The position numbers were made by a program, and so were the translations under genes. Below, piece by piece: positions 49,020 through 62,010 of a stretch of DNA of 64,000 nucleotides. The notes under the pieces were generated by a model, which saw only the letters and a list, made by a program, of their open reading frames with translations, was not told the origin of the DNA and made no database searches. Source of the DNA: Lycocorax pyrrhopterus obiensis (lineage: Eukaryota > Chordata > Aves > Passeriformes > Paradisaeidae); contig JACSVZ010000001.1 in NCBI GenBank assembly GCA_014706295.1, positions 42,808,383 to 42,872,382 of the forward strand, in the 5' to 3' direction. Positions within the stretch are counted from its first letter, which is position 1. Every line of letters begins with the position of its first letter.

Positions 49020-50110
49020 ACACAGGAGGAGTTCCAGGACATGTTCAGCACACTGCGGTCATGCTCCAGTTGTTTCCACGGTCAGCAGGGAACTAGGGAG
49101 CAGCAGAGATTCTCAATGTGTGTAGCAGGGAGAAGAGTATCAAATTGCAACACCCCCCCAGACATCAGATCAAGATGGTGTCTCCTCATTTTGCCAAGAA
49201 AGATATCAATAAACAGCTCTGATTTTGGGAGCAGAGTTGCAGAAAGGTGAAAGGTGGGATTAATTCTGCCAGGAGTTACTGCTGTGTCTACCTGGGCACT
49301 GAGGGTGACCCTAGCACAGGCCATGATTGTGCTGGTGGGGTTCAGTCCTTAGCACCTGAGAAGTCCTGTGGTGGTGACGGAAGCAGTTTCTGAGCACTGC
49401 TCAATCATACCAAGGCAAATTGAGGTGTTGAATCAGACCCAGGTCCATCCAGGAATACCAGTCAGGAACAGCAGCAGGAAGCTGGGCCAGAAACAGGACT
49501 GGAGAAGAGGTTTGCTTCGTCATTGGCTTGGGGCCATTCAGGGGACAAGACTATAGATAATTGTATCTACAGGATAGCTCAGGGAAAGTCTAGGAGCACA
49601 GAACTGAGCAGCCATGGGGCTCTTGGGCCAAGAAGGCACAGGTGGGAACCACAGGTGAGGCCAGTCAGGACCACCAAGTCTTTGAATAGGGAACATGGTT
49701 AAACCTCTGTAGCAGCTATCTGAAATTAATTCTTAATTTTTGTAATTTCTTCAGCACCCTCATCTTCCAAGGAATACCCCGAGACCTCACCCACTTTCCA
49801 GAGGGTTGCCTGATACTGCAAAATGTTCTTGTTCCCCTTGTGCCTCTGAATAGGGCACAGGCAACGCAGTTTGGGTGAGTAGTTGGTACAGGGCCCGTCA
49901 CACAGCAGAAGTCTCCCTCCATTCCTCATGGTGCATGCAGGCATCTCAGCCCTCTCCTACTGCATTACCAGCTGTGGGCTTGAGAAGAGAGGCAGGTAGT
50001 TGCAAAGCCAGACCCACGGAATTCCTGCTGGCATTGATAGTATGTGCCAGTAGCTGGTAGGGCACTCTCTGAGGGGGAACTTACAGAGTCTTACACTGAC
50101 TTGATGATTC
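49020..50110. other. GC-richer unidentified segment of about 1.1 kb
   Basis: The base composition shifts clearly upward in GC compared with both sides. Short frames exist on both strands, but none extends far. It carries no CR1 or LTR hallmark I know. It could be an old unrecognised transposon, a processed pseudogene remnant or a regulatory region. Confidence 0.4.
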
Positions 50111-52079
50111 CACCAAATGGGGAAGAGAACACAATCCTGTAAGAGGATGCCTATCCATTTGAGCAAAAACCAGGGCAACTCCTCGCAATTATGCATAACA
50201 AAAGATGGTTTCAATAGCCCGTTTAGTCAAATGCATGCTGATATTGTCACTGAACTGTGCACCTGCCACTTGATCCAATCATCCCGTGCTGTATTCTTTG
50301 CACTCCTCAAGCTTCTCTTTATTTGGTCTAGATCCGACTTGCAGTATGACATACCTTTCATAGAGATTAAAGACAGATTAATGTGTTGTAAGTAATATAG
50401 TGCCTGTTGCTTGATTACTCCCAGTCTTTTCTGTGGGTCCCTATTCCTTGGTTCAAACCTTAAATGTCTTACTAAAAAATAAAGGCTCGTGATAAGCCAA
50501 GATGTACAAATTCCGCCTTCTACAAATACCGCTTTACACATACCAGTATGAAGCAGAATGTTGTAGCAAACAAAATAAAACAAGAAAATCTCAATTTTTA
50601 AAAAACATAATCAGGAATTACATCCCTGTTACAATTTTTGGTTGGTGGAAAAAAATTTTAATATATATATAACATATTATTATATCTTAAAAAAATTAAG
50701 TACAAAATGACTTTAAAAAGAGTTTTCCTGGGAGAAACTCTGTCTGAAAGATTGAGTATTTTAAACAAATTGTGTAAGTTTTCTGCATTCTCAGGGATGT
50801 TTTTTGCTTTCCATGGCACTTTAAATATTATAAATTTAGTAATAACGTAGTCAGTTTTCCAGAGCAAAAAAAGAAAGGCGTGGCATTCATAATGCTTGAA
50901 AATATCAAATGGTGTACACACAGTGAACAAAATTGCTAGATGTTATTGAAAGCAGAGAGATATCTTGCTGTTTAAACCTTTTATTGTCACAGTGATCAAC
51001 TCGCCAGATGCAAACTATTTTTAGTGGCTTTCTCTGCATATGGAAGGTGGAAGCATAAATAAAGGAGATTTTTTCCACACAGGTGGTCTGATTTATAAAT
51101 AGACAGTGAATAACTAATATATTTAACACCACATATCAATAGAAATCCAAAGGAACTACGATTAGGCATTGTTATAAAATTGTAATTTTAAGGACTGATT
51201 TGGTTCTAAATGTAAAAAAGCCCATTCTTCTACTTCTATGTTTAGTGAATTGGAACCTTGGGATTCTTTTAAAATAAGATTTTTTTTTATTTAATGGGGC
51301 ACATAGAAAATTCAAGAATAAAGTATTACAGATTCATTCTATTTTGACTGTTATTTAAAACTGCATTTTGTTTTACATTTGAAGTGCACTGCCCAAAATA
51401 GCATGTTAGAGACAGTGAGTTGGTCTCATTCAGATTTTTGTCTGACATGAAAAGGGGTTGTAAATGGGAAAATGGAGACACACAGACATAAATTCCCAAT
51501 CATATTTTCAGATTACACATCTGGGCTGTGTATGGATATCTTGATATACTAAAATTCAATGGCCTGGATTTTGCACAAAATCAGACCAAATGATCAAAAT
51601 GGAATCCTTTTAGCTGTAGACTTAATAACTTATGTGCAGATTGAAATCCTCTTGAACTGGAATTAATGCTTATTAGCCAGACTTCCACACTATTTCTCCA
51701 ACCAAAATCTCTAATTATAGGGAATCAGATATAAATGCTCACAAAAAGAATCACCTGAGCTGGTGAACTTGACTTGACCAGATTCATGAAGATGATTTTT
51801 AATTTTTGGAGTAGTTTGAAATATTTTCTTTTTTAAAATTGAAAGCAATGCACACATTTTCAATATTTATTTTTTACCATAAATTTCTTATATTTATGCA
51901 GTTTGCCATGTTTTGTTGAACTTTTATAATTTGCAAGTGGCAATTATATTTCAAAGTTATATTTCTTATCATAAGAGACTGTTTTGTCAGGAGCACTTTT
52001 GTATCAAAAGGAATTCGTAAGTTCTAAAGAGATAAATTCATGAAAATAAGGCTTTAGCTGAATGCTGACAGACACTTAC
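50111..52079. other. AT-rich stretch, nothing recognised
   Basis: It contains a TA-rich run at 50655-50690 and several T-runs. No gene or repeat family was recognised. Confidence 0.45.
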
Positions 52080-52160
52080 CTGAAGCACTACACTCAGCAC
52101 TGTCCAAGTCCCCAAGCACAACCTAAGCACTAGAAATTCTGTACCTTGTCTCTTCCCCAT
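52080..52160 (-). other. Candidate first coding exon with signal-peptide-like leader
   Basis: Minus strand. An ATG at 52160-52158 sits in a good Kozak context (A at -3, G at +4), with an in-frame TGA twelve bases upstream at 52172-52170. It opens 27 codons: MGKRQGTE, then a hydrophobic run FLVLRLCLGTWTVLSVVLQ. The exon ends CAG|GTAAGTG, a near-perfect donor with GT at 52079-52078. A basic N-terminus followed by a hydrophobic core is what a secretory leader looks like. If real, it would start a secreted or membrane protein whose gene runs toward lower coordinates, where a hydrophobic C-terminal exon (35984-36141) is the possible end. No family is recognised and the connecting exons are incomplete. 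Confidence 0.3.
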
Positions 52161-55100
52161 GCTTTGTATTCAGATGACATTTTTCAAAGTGTTCCTCTGT
52201 GCAAACACTTTCCCTGGAAAGATATTGTGCCTCTGGGAGTGCAGGTGATTTTTGCAGGTTCTTTATTGGTGATAAGAACCTGAGAAACAGATGATTAAAT
52301 ATGAGAAGCCTTCCTCCATGACTATTGTGTCACTGTTCTACACCTTTCTGTCTATTTTTAAAGGAGTATCTTAAAATAGTTCATGGTCTAAACGTTCAAT
52401 AACAGTATTAAAATTACAGCTAGGCTGCACTCAGCATTTTTGCCCTGTGGAATGATTATGAAGGAAGAAAACACAGCTACCCAAATCTGAATCTCCTAAA
52501 CCACATTTTCAGCTTGTATAACAGAAGGTATGTAATTTATTATTTCTTTTTAAATATCTTTTCCGGTATACTGTGGTCCCAGCGTAACTGTGATGTATAA
52601 TGTAGTCCAGGTTTTCTGGAACATTTGGCTCAAATTGAAATGTAACTAGAGGTGATCATTTGGCTTAAGAAGACTCATTATGCTAATACATAATTAATTA
52701 TTTTAGAATTCCCAGGCATATTTCCAGATATTTTGAAGGAGAAAGAAAGAACCACCTTCTTTATTTAAAAAAAAAAAAAAAGGGAACAAAATGGCTATAA
52801 AATCAAGGTTAATACTAAAGATGCTGTATGTTGAGAAGGTGCAGGGTTAGCATGGTAACCAAGTTTGCTCATGTTCACATTGCTTGATTTAATTATGGCT
52901 ACCCGCTGCAACACTGTCCCCATAGTGACGCAGTACAGCTATTTAGGGACGTACTGCCCAAACATATTTGCATGACACTCAGGAGACTGAAAACCCAGAA
53001 ATCCTAGCCCAGTGGTCTCTTTGCATCCACAGAAAGACAAGGAAAGCAAAGCATGTGCCATTAAGTCTACCATAAAATGGATTATATACACTTTTGAGTA
53101 CCAGTGATGGCAAGACTGGATTTACAAGGTCAGTGATACACTGGCTGTCTCCAAGCACTAAATGTGAAAATGCTGAAGTTTTAGCAAATCTTGCTTAGTG
53201 AAACAGAAAAGTTGTTTTTTCAAGAGAGTTTTTTAAAAAAAATTCTCTATTGAATCTATTTTGTAGCTCCTTGCCAAATTTATTCTTTTTTGCACAACAA
53301 TGACTAGTTGATGTACAAGAATTATTAACAGCTGCTATTTGTTTATTTACTCATTTAGAGACTGATTGCATTTTGTTTTGTATTGAAATCTAAACAAGAG
53401 AATTTCCTGACTATATTATTTCTGCTAAATGTAAAGAAAAGCTGAAAAGTTACTTTAAGAAAACTTTTATTTATATGCACCATTTATGTAATTATTTATG
53501 AATGATAATATTGAAAAATAGTGTAATAGAAAGACCCTGAATATCTTCTGCTCTTGAAATATTTCCTGTGTCAGTACAAAGCTGACTTCTCTCCAAGACT
53601 GGAATTGTGACCTTTTAAAAACTGTAAAGTGTGGTAAAAATCAGTAATGTTTGGAAGTTTTCGGAATCCACTTAATTATTCAGAGAACAATTGTTTCAAA
53701 AATGTTTAGATTTTATCAAGTCTGCACTAATAATATCTAGCTAGAGACAGTACTTCGTCTCTCTCTTTCTAATGCTATCCAAACCACTAAAGCATCCCAA
53801 AGGGAGAAGAACTGGAAGAATTCAAAACTGTCATGAGGCAATTATTACTGGGCAGACTGCTTCATATCCATGTGTTCAGCACATCTATTTCAATTTGTTT
53901 CTGGCAAGAAGGAATATAAAATTAAGGATTCACACAGAGGAAGAAACAGGAATAATATTCAATGATTTCAAAGTAGGCAATAAACCAATTTATCCAACAG
54001 TACAACGACATACTTTCAACTGAATGTAATTATGTTGGATCATCTGGAGGAAAATTCTCAGGGCAGGAGGGATTTCTAATATTTAATCCAGGCAATTGTG
54101 TAAATCTATGTATAACTTGCCTTCTGGGACTACCCATGTACATTAGGCAAATTATACACCTATCTGAAAAATTAAGATATTTGGGTAAAGCTTTTTTCCA
54201 TTTGTTTCAATTGTGAATGAAAGTGGATATAAACCCCACTTCAACTGGAATACAAGTTTCATACTTTTTCAGCTTAAAAAAGTGCTAAATTTTTGTTTGG
54301 TTTGAGGTTGGCTTTCTGGCTGGTCGGTTGGTTGTTTTGTTTGTGTTTGTTTGTTTGTTTGTTTGTTTTTTCTTGAGGAAGATAGGCTTTCAAATACTTA
54401 CAGATGAAATCTGACAAGGTACCTGTGTGCTTGCTGCCGACCTCCTCTGTACATATGCAGTCAGAGGCTGGCTACCCAGTAAGAGCATGAACAAGCCCAG
54501 CCGTGTCTCCTGTCTGTGCCAGGTTTATAATGGGGACAGGAGTCCATCCACATAACAAAAATTGTACAAATAAGGGGAGACGGCTGAACAGTCGAAGGTT
54601 CAGAACTTCACATCTTCAAAATTATCCAGAATTACGGGTTCAATTTTGCCGAGAGCTCCTTAGCATTGAAGGCACCTTTGCAATTGATAATGAAGGTAGT
54701 CTGAATGGTAAAGTTGCCTTGGAGCCTTGACTACAGGCCACTGTTTTTAAAGCAATTGCTGAATAAAATGCAGGCATTGCAGGCTAAGGTGGACAAGTTT
54801 CCAAAAGAAGGCCCTCTAGCAGAGCAAAAGTAATAAATTGAAGCTATTCAGCTGTAAGAAGTGTGCATCTACAGAAGAGCCGAGCATTACGTGCGTAATT
54901 TCTAGCCTCACATGTCCACAGGTCTCTCCCATGACACATGTAATTCTTGCATTTCCAGCACAGCACACCAGACCTAGCACCTGTGATTTATTGGAAAAGT
55001 TTGGTACAGGTTAAATATATTTTAACTACTGTTCAAACAATTTACCAATACTAATCTCCGAATTCCACTGCCCAGTAATGTTCCTGATTAGTGTTGATTT

Positions 55101-58100
55101 TCCTGGTTGTCCAAGAATCCAGATGAGAAAACAGCTTCTTGAAGCATTTCTTCTCAGTGCAGGAGATTTTTTTTATCATCTCTCAGACTTACAGAGACAC
55201 TGGGGAAAGATCATGATGGCCAGTCAATGTAATAAGAAGAAAAGAAGTGTCAGCATATGCAGAAGTAGGGCAATGTTCCTAGATAAGAAGGAAATCCTCA
55301 TTCAAATAAACATTCTTGTGGGCATATCTGGGGCTGAATAAAGTGAAATAATAGCTCAGAAAAAGGGAAATGATTGACAAGTGAAGCGGGTTTTAGTTGA
55401 AAATATTTTAGATTAATAGAATCTTCAGAAATTATTTTAAGTTTTTGCAACCAAAAACTTTTCTCCTATCTCGATGCCAAAGAGTAGGATGTACTTTTCT
55501 GCCAGACATCTCTAGCAAGAGGAGCTTTCAGCTATCAAAATTCCTGCACAAAGATGTTAGACTTAGTGCTTTTAAGCAATCCTCATGGTGATTCATCCAT
55601 TTGAACCTGAACATGATACGTGCTTTACATTTATTCATGCTTTTCTATCTGCTCCACCTCTGCTGTTTCTGTGCAATTCATTGCTAGGTGGTTTTGTGGT
55701 TTTTGGGGTTTTTTTTTCCCTTTTTTTTTTCCTAGTAAATGTGCTTGTACACTCACTCTCTGCCACTTCGTGAGTGAGTATTGATATTTCATAAGCAGTA
55801 CCTTAATTTTTCCAAGCAGGCTGTTGCAGTTAGAAAGAATGGTGATGGAGTTGATGGGACATGGATTCTAAATGGAGCTCAGAACAGAACAAAACAGATT
55901 ATGGATTTCCACATTCCTCATGTGCTTTTGCAATAGATGCCTTGATGCATAGACCAGCAAGCTATAGTGGGAGGCATTTCGTATAGTACTGTGGAAAATT
56001 CCTGGCGTGTAGAACCACACTTCATGGGAGAAACTAGGGTAAGGGATGAATTCCCTTGGGGAATAAACAGGTTCCTCAGGTCTTTCTGTTATTCTGTGCA
56101 TCTCAACTGTGGAACCACTTGTCTGGCAGAATAGCAAAACCACTCATCTCCTGAATGTAGACACATATGTAACTCTGTTGCTTACATTTAGTAAGGACTG
56201 TTTCAGGCACTGCCAGGTATCTTGCTTGGCTACTTACTGTCAGTTGAGAAGAATGGTGACATTCTGTGAGATCTGTGTTGTACCTGTTGGCCTCCTGTCT
56301 TGGATAATCTTGTGTACCTTGGAAGATGTTATGTACCTATAAGTATACACATAGAAGAATCCCACTGTTGTTGTCTTCCACTGTGGTGTCAATCAAAATT
56401 GGTTTGGGTTGTCATCTTGACACTGTATGGTCCATCTCTGCTTACCAATATTTAGAGGTATCACAGATATTCCTGCTCTTTGACATGATCACTTTATAAT
56501 TAGGCTTTCTCTTTGCCTGTGGACAAATCAATTTCTTTGAATGACAACTTGAAATTGAAACAAAGCCATGTATCATCCAGATGAATATCCAAATGAACAT
56601 TTATCAGAAACAAAATGTTTCTAAATTTCTTCCGAGTCTATCAGATCCAATATCTGTCAGGGAGAATGTGCAGTTCTGGTGATTGTCTGACTGCTGCTGT
56701 ACTTGGCTTTCATAAATGGGATTACAATGGATGTTGATGAAGCATTTGCTAAGTCATGAAAGAAAATAATATTCTGGTTGTCTGAAAGTGCTAAGGTGGG
56801 TTCCTATTTTTCTTCATTTTTCAGATTGTGTCATAATTTGAAGATATTCACTTGCATTCATATGGAAGTGTGTACAAGAAGACCGAATATTTGATGTTTC
56901 ATACATAACAAAACCATTCTCTTTCATATCTTTTTAGCTCATATTTTTCTCATTCTTGGACTGCAAAGTATGCATGTAATTTTTCTATGTCTATAGTTTA
57001 TGATCGGTTGCTATAAATCACACATCACACTGTTACAGTTATTCACTGATATGAGTTAGAAACTCAGCTTTTGTTGCCACTTCCTAAGTGGTGTGTGATG
57101 GCGATAAAATGAAAAATGACATTATGATGTACATATGTTACTGGCATCTGGATTTTATCCCAATACCATTACCTGTTAAGTAATTTTTTTCTAGACAACT
57201 ATATAGTGTCTAATTAGTGCAGAAGTACATGAGGACATATTTTTAGGCACAATAATCAGGGACGGCTCATTCCATCTGTAACTGAAATTATTCCTAACCA
57301 AAAAAAGTCTGGAAAAGAATGAGATATTTGAATGAAGTCCTTTCATTTTAGTGTTAATCAAAATAAACTGATATTTAACAGAAGTGGCACTGTTTCTACC
57401 CGAATGAATTCGAAGAAGTGTTAAGACCCACATCTTGGTCATAATGACCTTCAATCAAAGTGACTTTCAGTTGCAGAGAACTGGATAATGGATGCTAGTG
57501 CATCAGTTCAACTCTACAACTCCTACAGCACATTAATGCTACATTCACTCCCTTCTGCAGGTTGTACCTTTCAGAACATAAAAAGAACATTTCTTTTGCA
57601 GGTCTTTTCACTCTCCTTGTTTTCATGAGAACGTGTCTAGTTAAACTATCCTATTTCATGAAACTTCAGAACATATGTTGTAATGACAAGACTGTGCTCT
57701 TTAATCTACAATTCATTACACATCTTTGATAGTTTTATTATTCTTTTGAATTTTATACCTGCACATGAAACATCTGTTTTTCCTTTTTTCTTTTAAGTAC
57801 ATTGTGATCCATATATTACAGTAACCAATTTACTTCCTGCATTCTTCCTCTATACTGCATGTGAAAATATTGTGTGCATCAAGAACAGTGGATAGTAGGA
57901 CTAATAGGAGCAAAGTGAGCATCTTGTTTAATTTCTGCTCCAATTGCTTTTACATACAGGTCAAACCTGTGTTTATAGTATTTTCTTCAATATTTCCTGT
58001 AAATTTAATCTCTGCAGGGGGTGAAAGTTATTTCATTTTCCACTGTCTTGCACACTATTTTACTAGAATCATGCTGATCTCAAGTGTATGTCACATTTCA

Positions 58101-60884
58101 AGTTTAACAGAATGCCTTTATTGAGATATCATGTTTCACATATTTATTAAAATTGAGTAGAAGTTTCTTTCTTGAATACTTATCAAATAAGACTGTGTAT
58201 CCTGAATAATTCCAGAATATAAATGTCCATCTTGAAAGGAGCTTAATATTTTCTGCCATCAGATATTCACTGGTGTTGGCAATGTCTTCTGTAATTAAGG
58301 CTTTCTGGACCAGTCATTAACGGTGAAAAGATTCATTCTTGCCAGAATTGGGTTATTTATACTCAAAAATCTCAGAGTATTTACTGTAAAATGAAGTCAA
58401 ATTCAATTATTTATTTGTAAATATTCAAACAATATTATTTGAATGTGTGAAAGAGAAGCCCATAAAGATATACGTTGACTCCCAAACATTTGCACCTTTT
58501 TCATTTACATCTGCTCTTGTGGGATCATCAGTCAAGTTTGGTTATGAAGGGGTTTCACTGGCTAAAGAAATGGACTTTAAGTGACTTGCAATTTTTTTTT
58601 TTAATTTTCCCACTGCAAAATCTGTAACTATGACCAGTTACATAGTTTTGAGTATGCTGATGTAGTAGAAAAGTGATTTTCTTCCTTAATATTTCTGAAG
58701 AATCCATTCTTCTCCAGTTCTCCTTGTTATGACTAAACTCTCCCTGCATTACAGTCAGGTAACTGATCTTGCTTCCTGTTTAACATGGGCACAAGTTCAA
58801 AACTTTCCTCTAGACTTTGTCCCAGAACTGCTATTCTTAGAGCACTATCAGTGAAAACAAGGGTGGCCTTTCCTCTACGACAGTGTGGCATCAGACAGCC
58901 TAAATTTGTGGCAAAGACAAAATCTGGTTCAAATGCAGTGGAAAAAATATCATGTTGAGAACGGAATTCACTGGTTGAATTTGCTTGTATCAAGACCGTG
59001 AGACTAGGGAAGGGGAAGGAATAACTGAGAACATGAAGAAAATACAGAGAGAACTGGAAACTTTGCCTGAAAAAGGGCACTCAGTTCAAAAGAACAAAGT
59101 GACAAGGGGGATGATGGGACTGACAGGCAAATCAGATTTGTGAATGAAGAAAATAGCTCAGCAAACAATGATAGAGTGGAATCTGATGAAAAGGAGTAGA
59201 CGAGCTGGTGGGGCAAATTGACTTTGACATGAAGCTAGAAAGGAAAAGGTGAAAGAGTGGGAACAAGGTGGAAACTAAAAGAGTTTTAAAAACCATTTTT
59301 TAAAGTTTTAAAACTTTAATATGGAGTTAATTTTTGAAACTGCAGAAAATGATTGAAAAGAGAGATCAACCAAAATCAGCTACCACTGAGTTAAATAAGT
59401 ACCAAAACCAAAAGTAGAAAGGAGACTTATATTCTGGAATTGGAGACACAGTAGGATTGTATAACAGCTGCTTTAGTGAATTTGTTTACTTCATTCTCAT
59501 TTTATCTTTTAGTTGAAACAGCGGAGTTTTTGCAGACCCACTTCAAGACTCACTTCAAGACCCATGGATAGTCATTGTAAATACCTGTATGAAAAATGAG
59601 GGAAAACAGCTACAAGATTTCTTTTTGTTCTGGAGTGCTTTCTTGAACTTATTTTTAAGACCAAAAAAAAAAACCAAAACCAAAATGCATAAAACTAAAA
59701 ACATTAGAGCATTTATATCTGACTGAAAAGTCAACCAGTTAAAAAAAATAAAAAATAAGAATCATAGTAACTTCTACTGAATTGATTTATTGCATCTTTG
59801 TTTCTAATTCAGCAGTGTGAGGGAGGGTTTTAGGCTACTGAAAGGAGATGATTAGCAATTCTGGATTGCCATAATGGTCTATGACCAATGGTCTCTCCAA
59901 ACCCATTTCCAGTCACAGGCTGTAGGATATTATGAAGCAGAGACATGTAAGCAATAGTCGTTTTGGATCTGGTCACACTTTCTTGGAGAGAAAGAAAGTC
60001 CTCTTGGCTTTAGTGCTATTTAAGAGTCCTGTGCACGTTTGGTTTATGGATATAAGACAAAGCCTTATTATCTAACCCAAGAGTTTTTTTAAGTTCAAAT
60101 TCACATGCTGCTCTTTTTCTCTCTGCACAAATTCAGTTAAAGTTGTCCATTATTGCAAGGATAAGTAATATTACCAATCCTGAATAAGTAATCACTTGTA
60201 TATACAACTTACCACAAAGGTGCTTCTAGAGTTTTCATTTCTAATAAATAATTCAAGTTTATTTTTAATAATTAAACATGCTCAGAAATTAAGGAAAACT
60301 GTATTTACATTAGTACTAATCTGACTAATTTGTCAGGTATGCATGTCAAGTGTGAAGAATCCTGAAGACTTAGATGTTGGATCAGATTTGAAATTTGGAA
60401 GTTCCTTTGTAGCCGTAAGAATACATCTGCTCTGTTATGTGCCTTTTGTAACAGCTCCTTATGTGCCGTTGCAAGGTGACAATTAATGACACCACTCTGC
60501 CTGAAAAAAATGCACCCAGTTTGAATGCTTGTAATAGTGACAGAAAGCATGGATTGGACACTGTCTGCCAACAGTAGAAATTGGACAAGAGCCTTTTTCT
60601 AAACTCAGTGAGGAGAAATAATTGCTCATTGCTATCCAACTGAGTCTGTTACTTTAGGAGAAAAGAAATCTAAGAATAGGTTTATAAAATACGCAGTAAC
60701 TCTCCCCTACAGACACAACAGACTTAAGGCAACTAAATGTCTAAAAATCTGGCTAAACACTCAAGGTGGACAAAAAAAGTAAGTAGGGCAGTCTCTACCA
60801 CCAGAATATTCTTTTGTTAAAAAAAATATCCAGATTTATAATTTTTTCTTTACTGTGCTATGAAAAAAAATATAAAGGTTTTGG
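52161..60884. other. AT-rich single-copy stretch with small simple repeats
   Basis: Contains a 15-base A-run at about 52768, an octamer/homeodomain-like AT cluster at 52678-52706, a (GTTT)n microsatellite at 54334-54370 and T-runs near 55700-55730 and 58592. A 75-codon ORF (54503-54730) has a partly protein-like translation but no recognisable domain. No LINE or LTR was recognised. Confidence 0.45.
54334..54370. repeat. (GTTT)n microsatellite
   Basis: TTTGTTTGTGTTTGTTTGTTTGTTTGTTT, preceded by a related GGTTGGTTG patch. Simple tetranucleotide repeat. Confidence 0.9.
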
Positions 60885-61675
60885 GGCCAAGCCAATTGTA
60901 TGGGGTTCAACAAGGCTGTGTTGGGCCCTGCCCCTGGGTCAACCACAACCCAATGCAATGCTACGGGTTTGGGTCAGAGTGTCCGGGAAGAGGCCCAGCA
61001 GAAAAGGACCTGGGGATGTTGATTGACAGCCACTGAACATGAGCCAGTTTGTGCCCAGGTGGCCAGAAGACCAATGGCATCCTGGTTTGTATGAGAAATA
61101 GTGTGGCCAGCAGGACCAGGGCAGTGATTCTTCCTCTGTACTCAGCCCTGGTGAGGCCACACCTTGAGTATTATGTCCAGTTTTGGGTCCCTCACTTCAA
61201 GAAGGACTTTGAGGTGCTGGAGTGAGTCCAGAGAAGAGCAATAGAGCTGGTGAAGGGTCTGGAGTGCAAGGCCTACGACAAGGAGGGCAAGTCCTATGAG
61301 CGAACTGGACTTGCTTAACCTGAAGAAAAGGAGTCTCAGGGGGGCCTTATCACTTTCTGCAGCTGCCTGAAAAGAGGTTTTAGCTTGGTGAGGGTCATCC
61401 TCTTCTCCCAACTCGTGACAGAACAAGTAGACATAAATCTTAAACTGGGTCAGGGGAGACTCAGGTTGAGTGTCAGAAGGAATTTCTTCACAAAAATTGT
61501 TTTTAAGCATCAGAACAAACTGCCCGGAGTGGGGTGGAGTCACTGTCCCTGGAGCTCTTCAAGAAAAAACTGAGCATGGCACTTAGTGCTATGGTCTCAT
61601 TGACAAGGTGGTGATCAGTCAAAGGTTGGATTTGATGATCTTAGAGATCTTTTCCAAATGAAATGATTCTGTAAT
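60885..61675 (+). repeat. CR1 LINE, plus strand, about 790 bp
   Basis: Starts near GGGCCAAGCCAATTGTATGG and follows the CR1 3' region: GCAGAAAAGGACCTGGGGAT, TTTGTGCCCAGGTGGCCAGA, TAGTGTGGCCAGCAGGACCA, AGTTTTGGGTCCCTCACTTC, GGTGAAGGGTCTGGAGTG, then TTGGATTTGATGATCTTAGA and the tail ATGATTCTGTAATTA. Frameshifts and stops disrupt the reverse transcriptase frame. It runs head-to-tail into a second CR1. Confidence 0.94.
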
Positions 61676-62010
61676 TACCTGAAAGAAAGTTGTAGTGAGA
61701 TGGAGGTCAGTCTCCTCTCCTAGGTTATGAGTGCTAGGATGAGAGAAAATAGCTTCCATTTGCACCAGGTGGTTAAGATTAGATACTGGAAAAAATTTCT
61801 TCACAGGAAGGGTTGTCAAGCATTGGAACAGGTTGCCCAGGGAAGTGGTTTAGTCACCATCCCTGAGGGTATTTAATGGACATGTAGATGTGTTGCTATG
61901 AGACACAGTTTAGTGGTGGACTTGGCAGTGCTGGGTTAACTGGACTCAATGAACTCAAGAGTCTCCTCCTACCTAAATGATTCCATGATTCTTTGTTCTT
62001 TGATTCTACG
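61676..62010 (+). repeat. Second CR1 LINE, plus strand, tandem with the first
   Basis: TACCTGAAAGAAAGTTGTAG, GGAGGTCAGTCTCCTCTCCT, CATTGGAACAGGTTGCCCAG, GGACATGTAGATGTGTTGCT and GGACTTGGCAGTGCTGGGTT, then a tail of ATGATTCCATGATTC. It repeats the 3' part of the CR1 immediately upstream, in the same orientation, starting right at the upstream copy's tail. Confidence 0.93.

Noticed and set aside
49726..49944. Minus-strand ORF containing LLLCDG, reminiscent of a PHD finger core
   Set aside because: The remaining zinc-binding Cys/His pattern is absent, and a stop lies just upstream in the same frame. The likeness is too short to call a pseudogene.
54503..54730. 75-codon plus-strand ORF with a protein-like stretch
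   Set aside because: No splice acceptor in the right place, no recognisable domain, and a length expected by chance.
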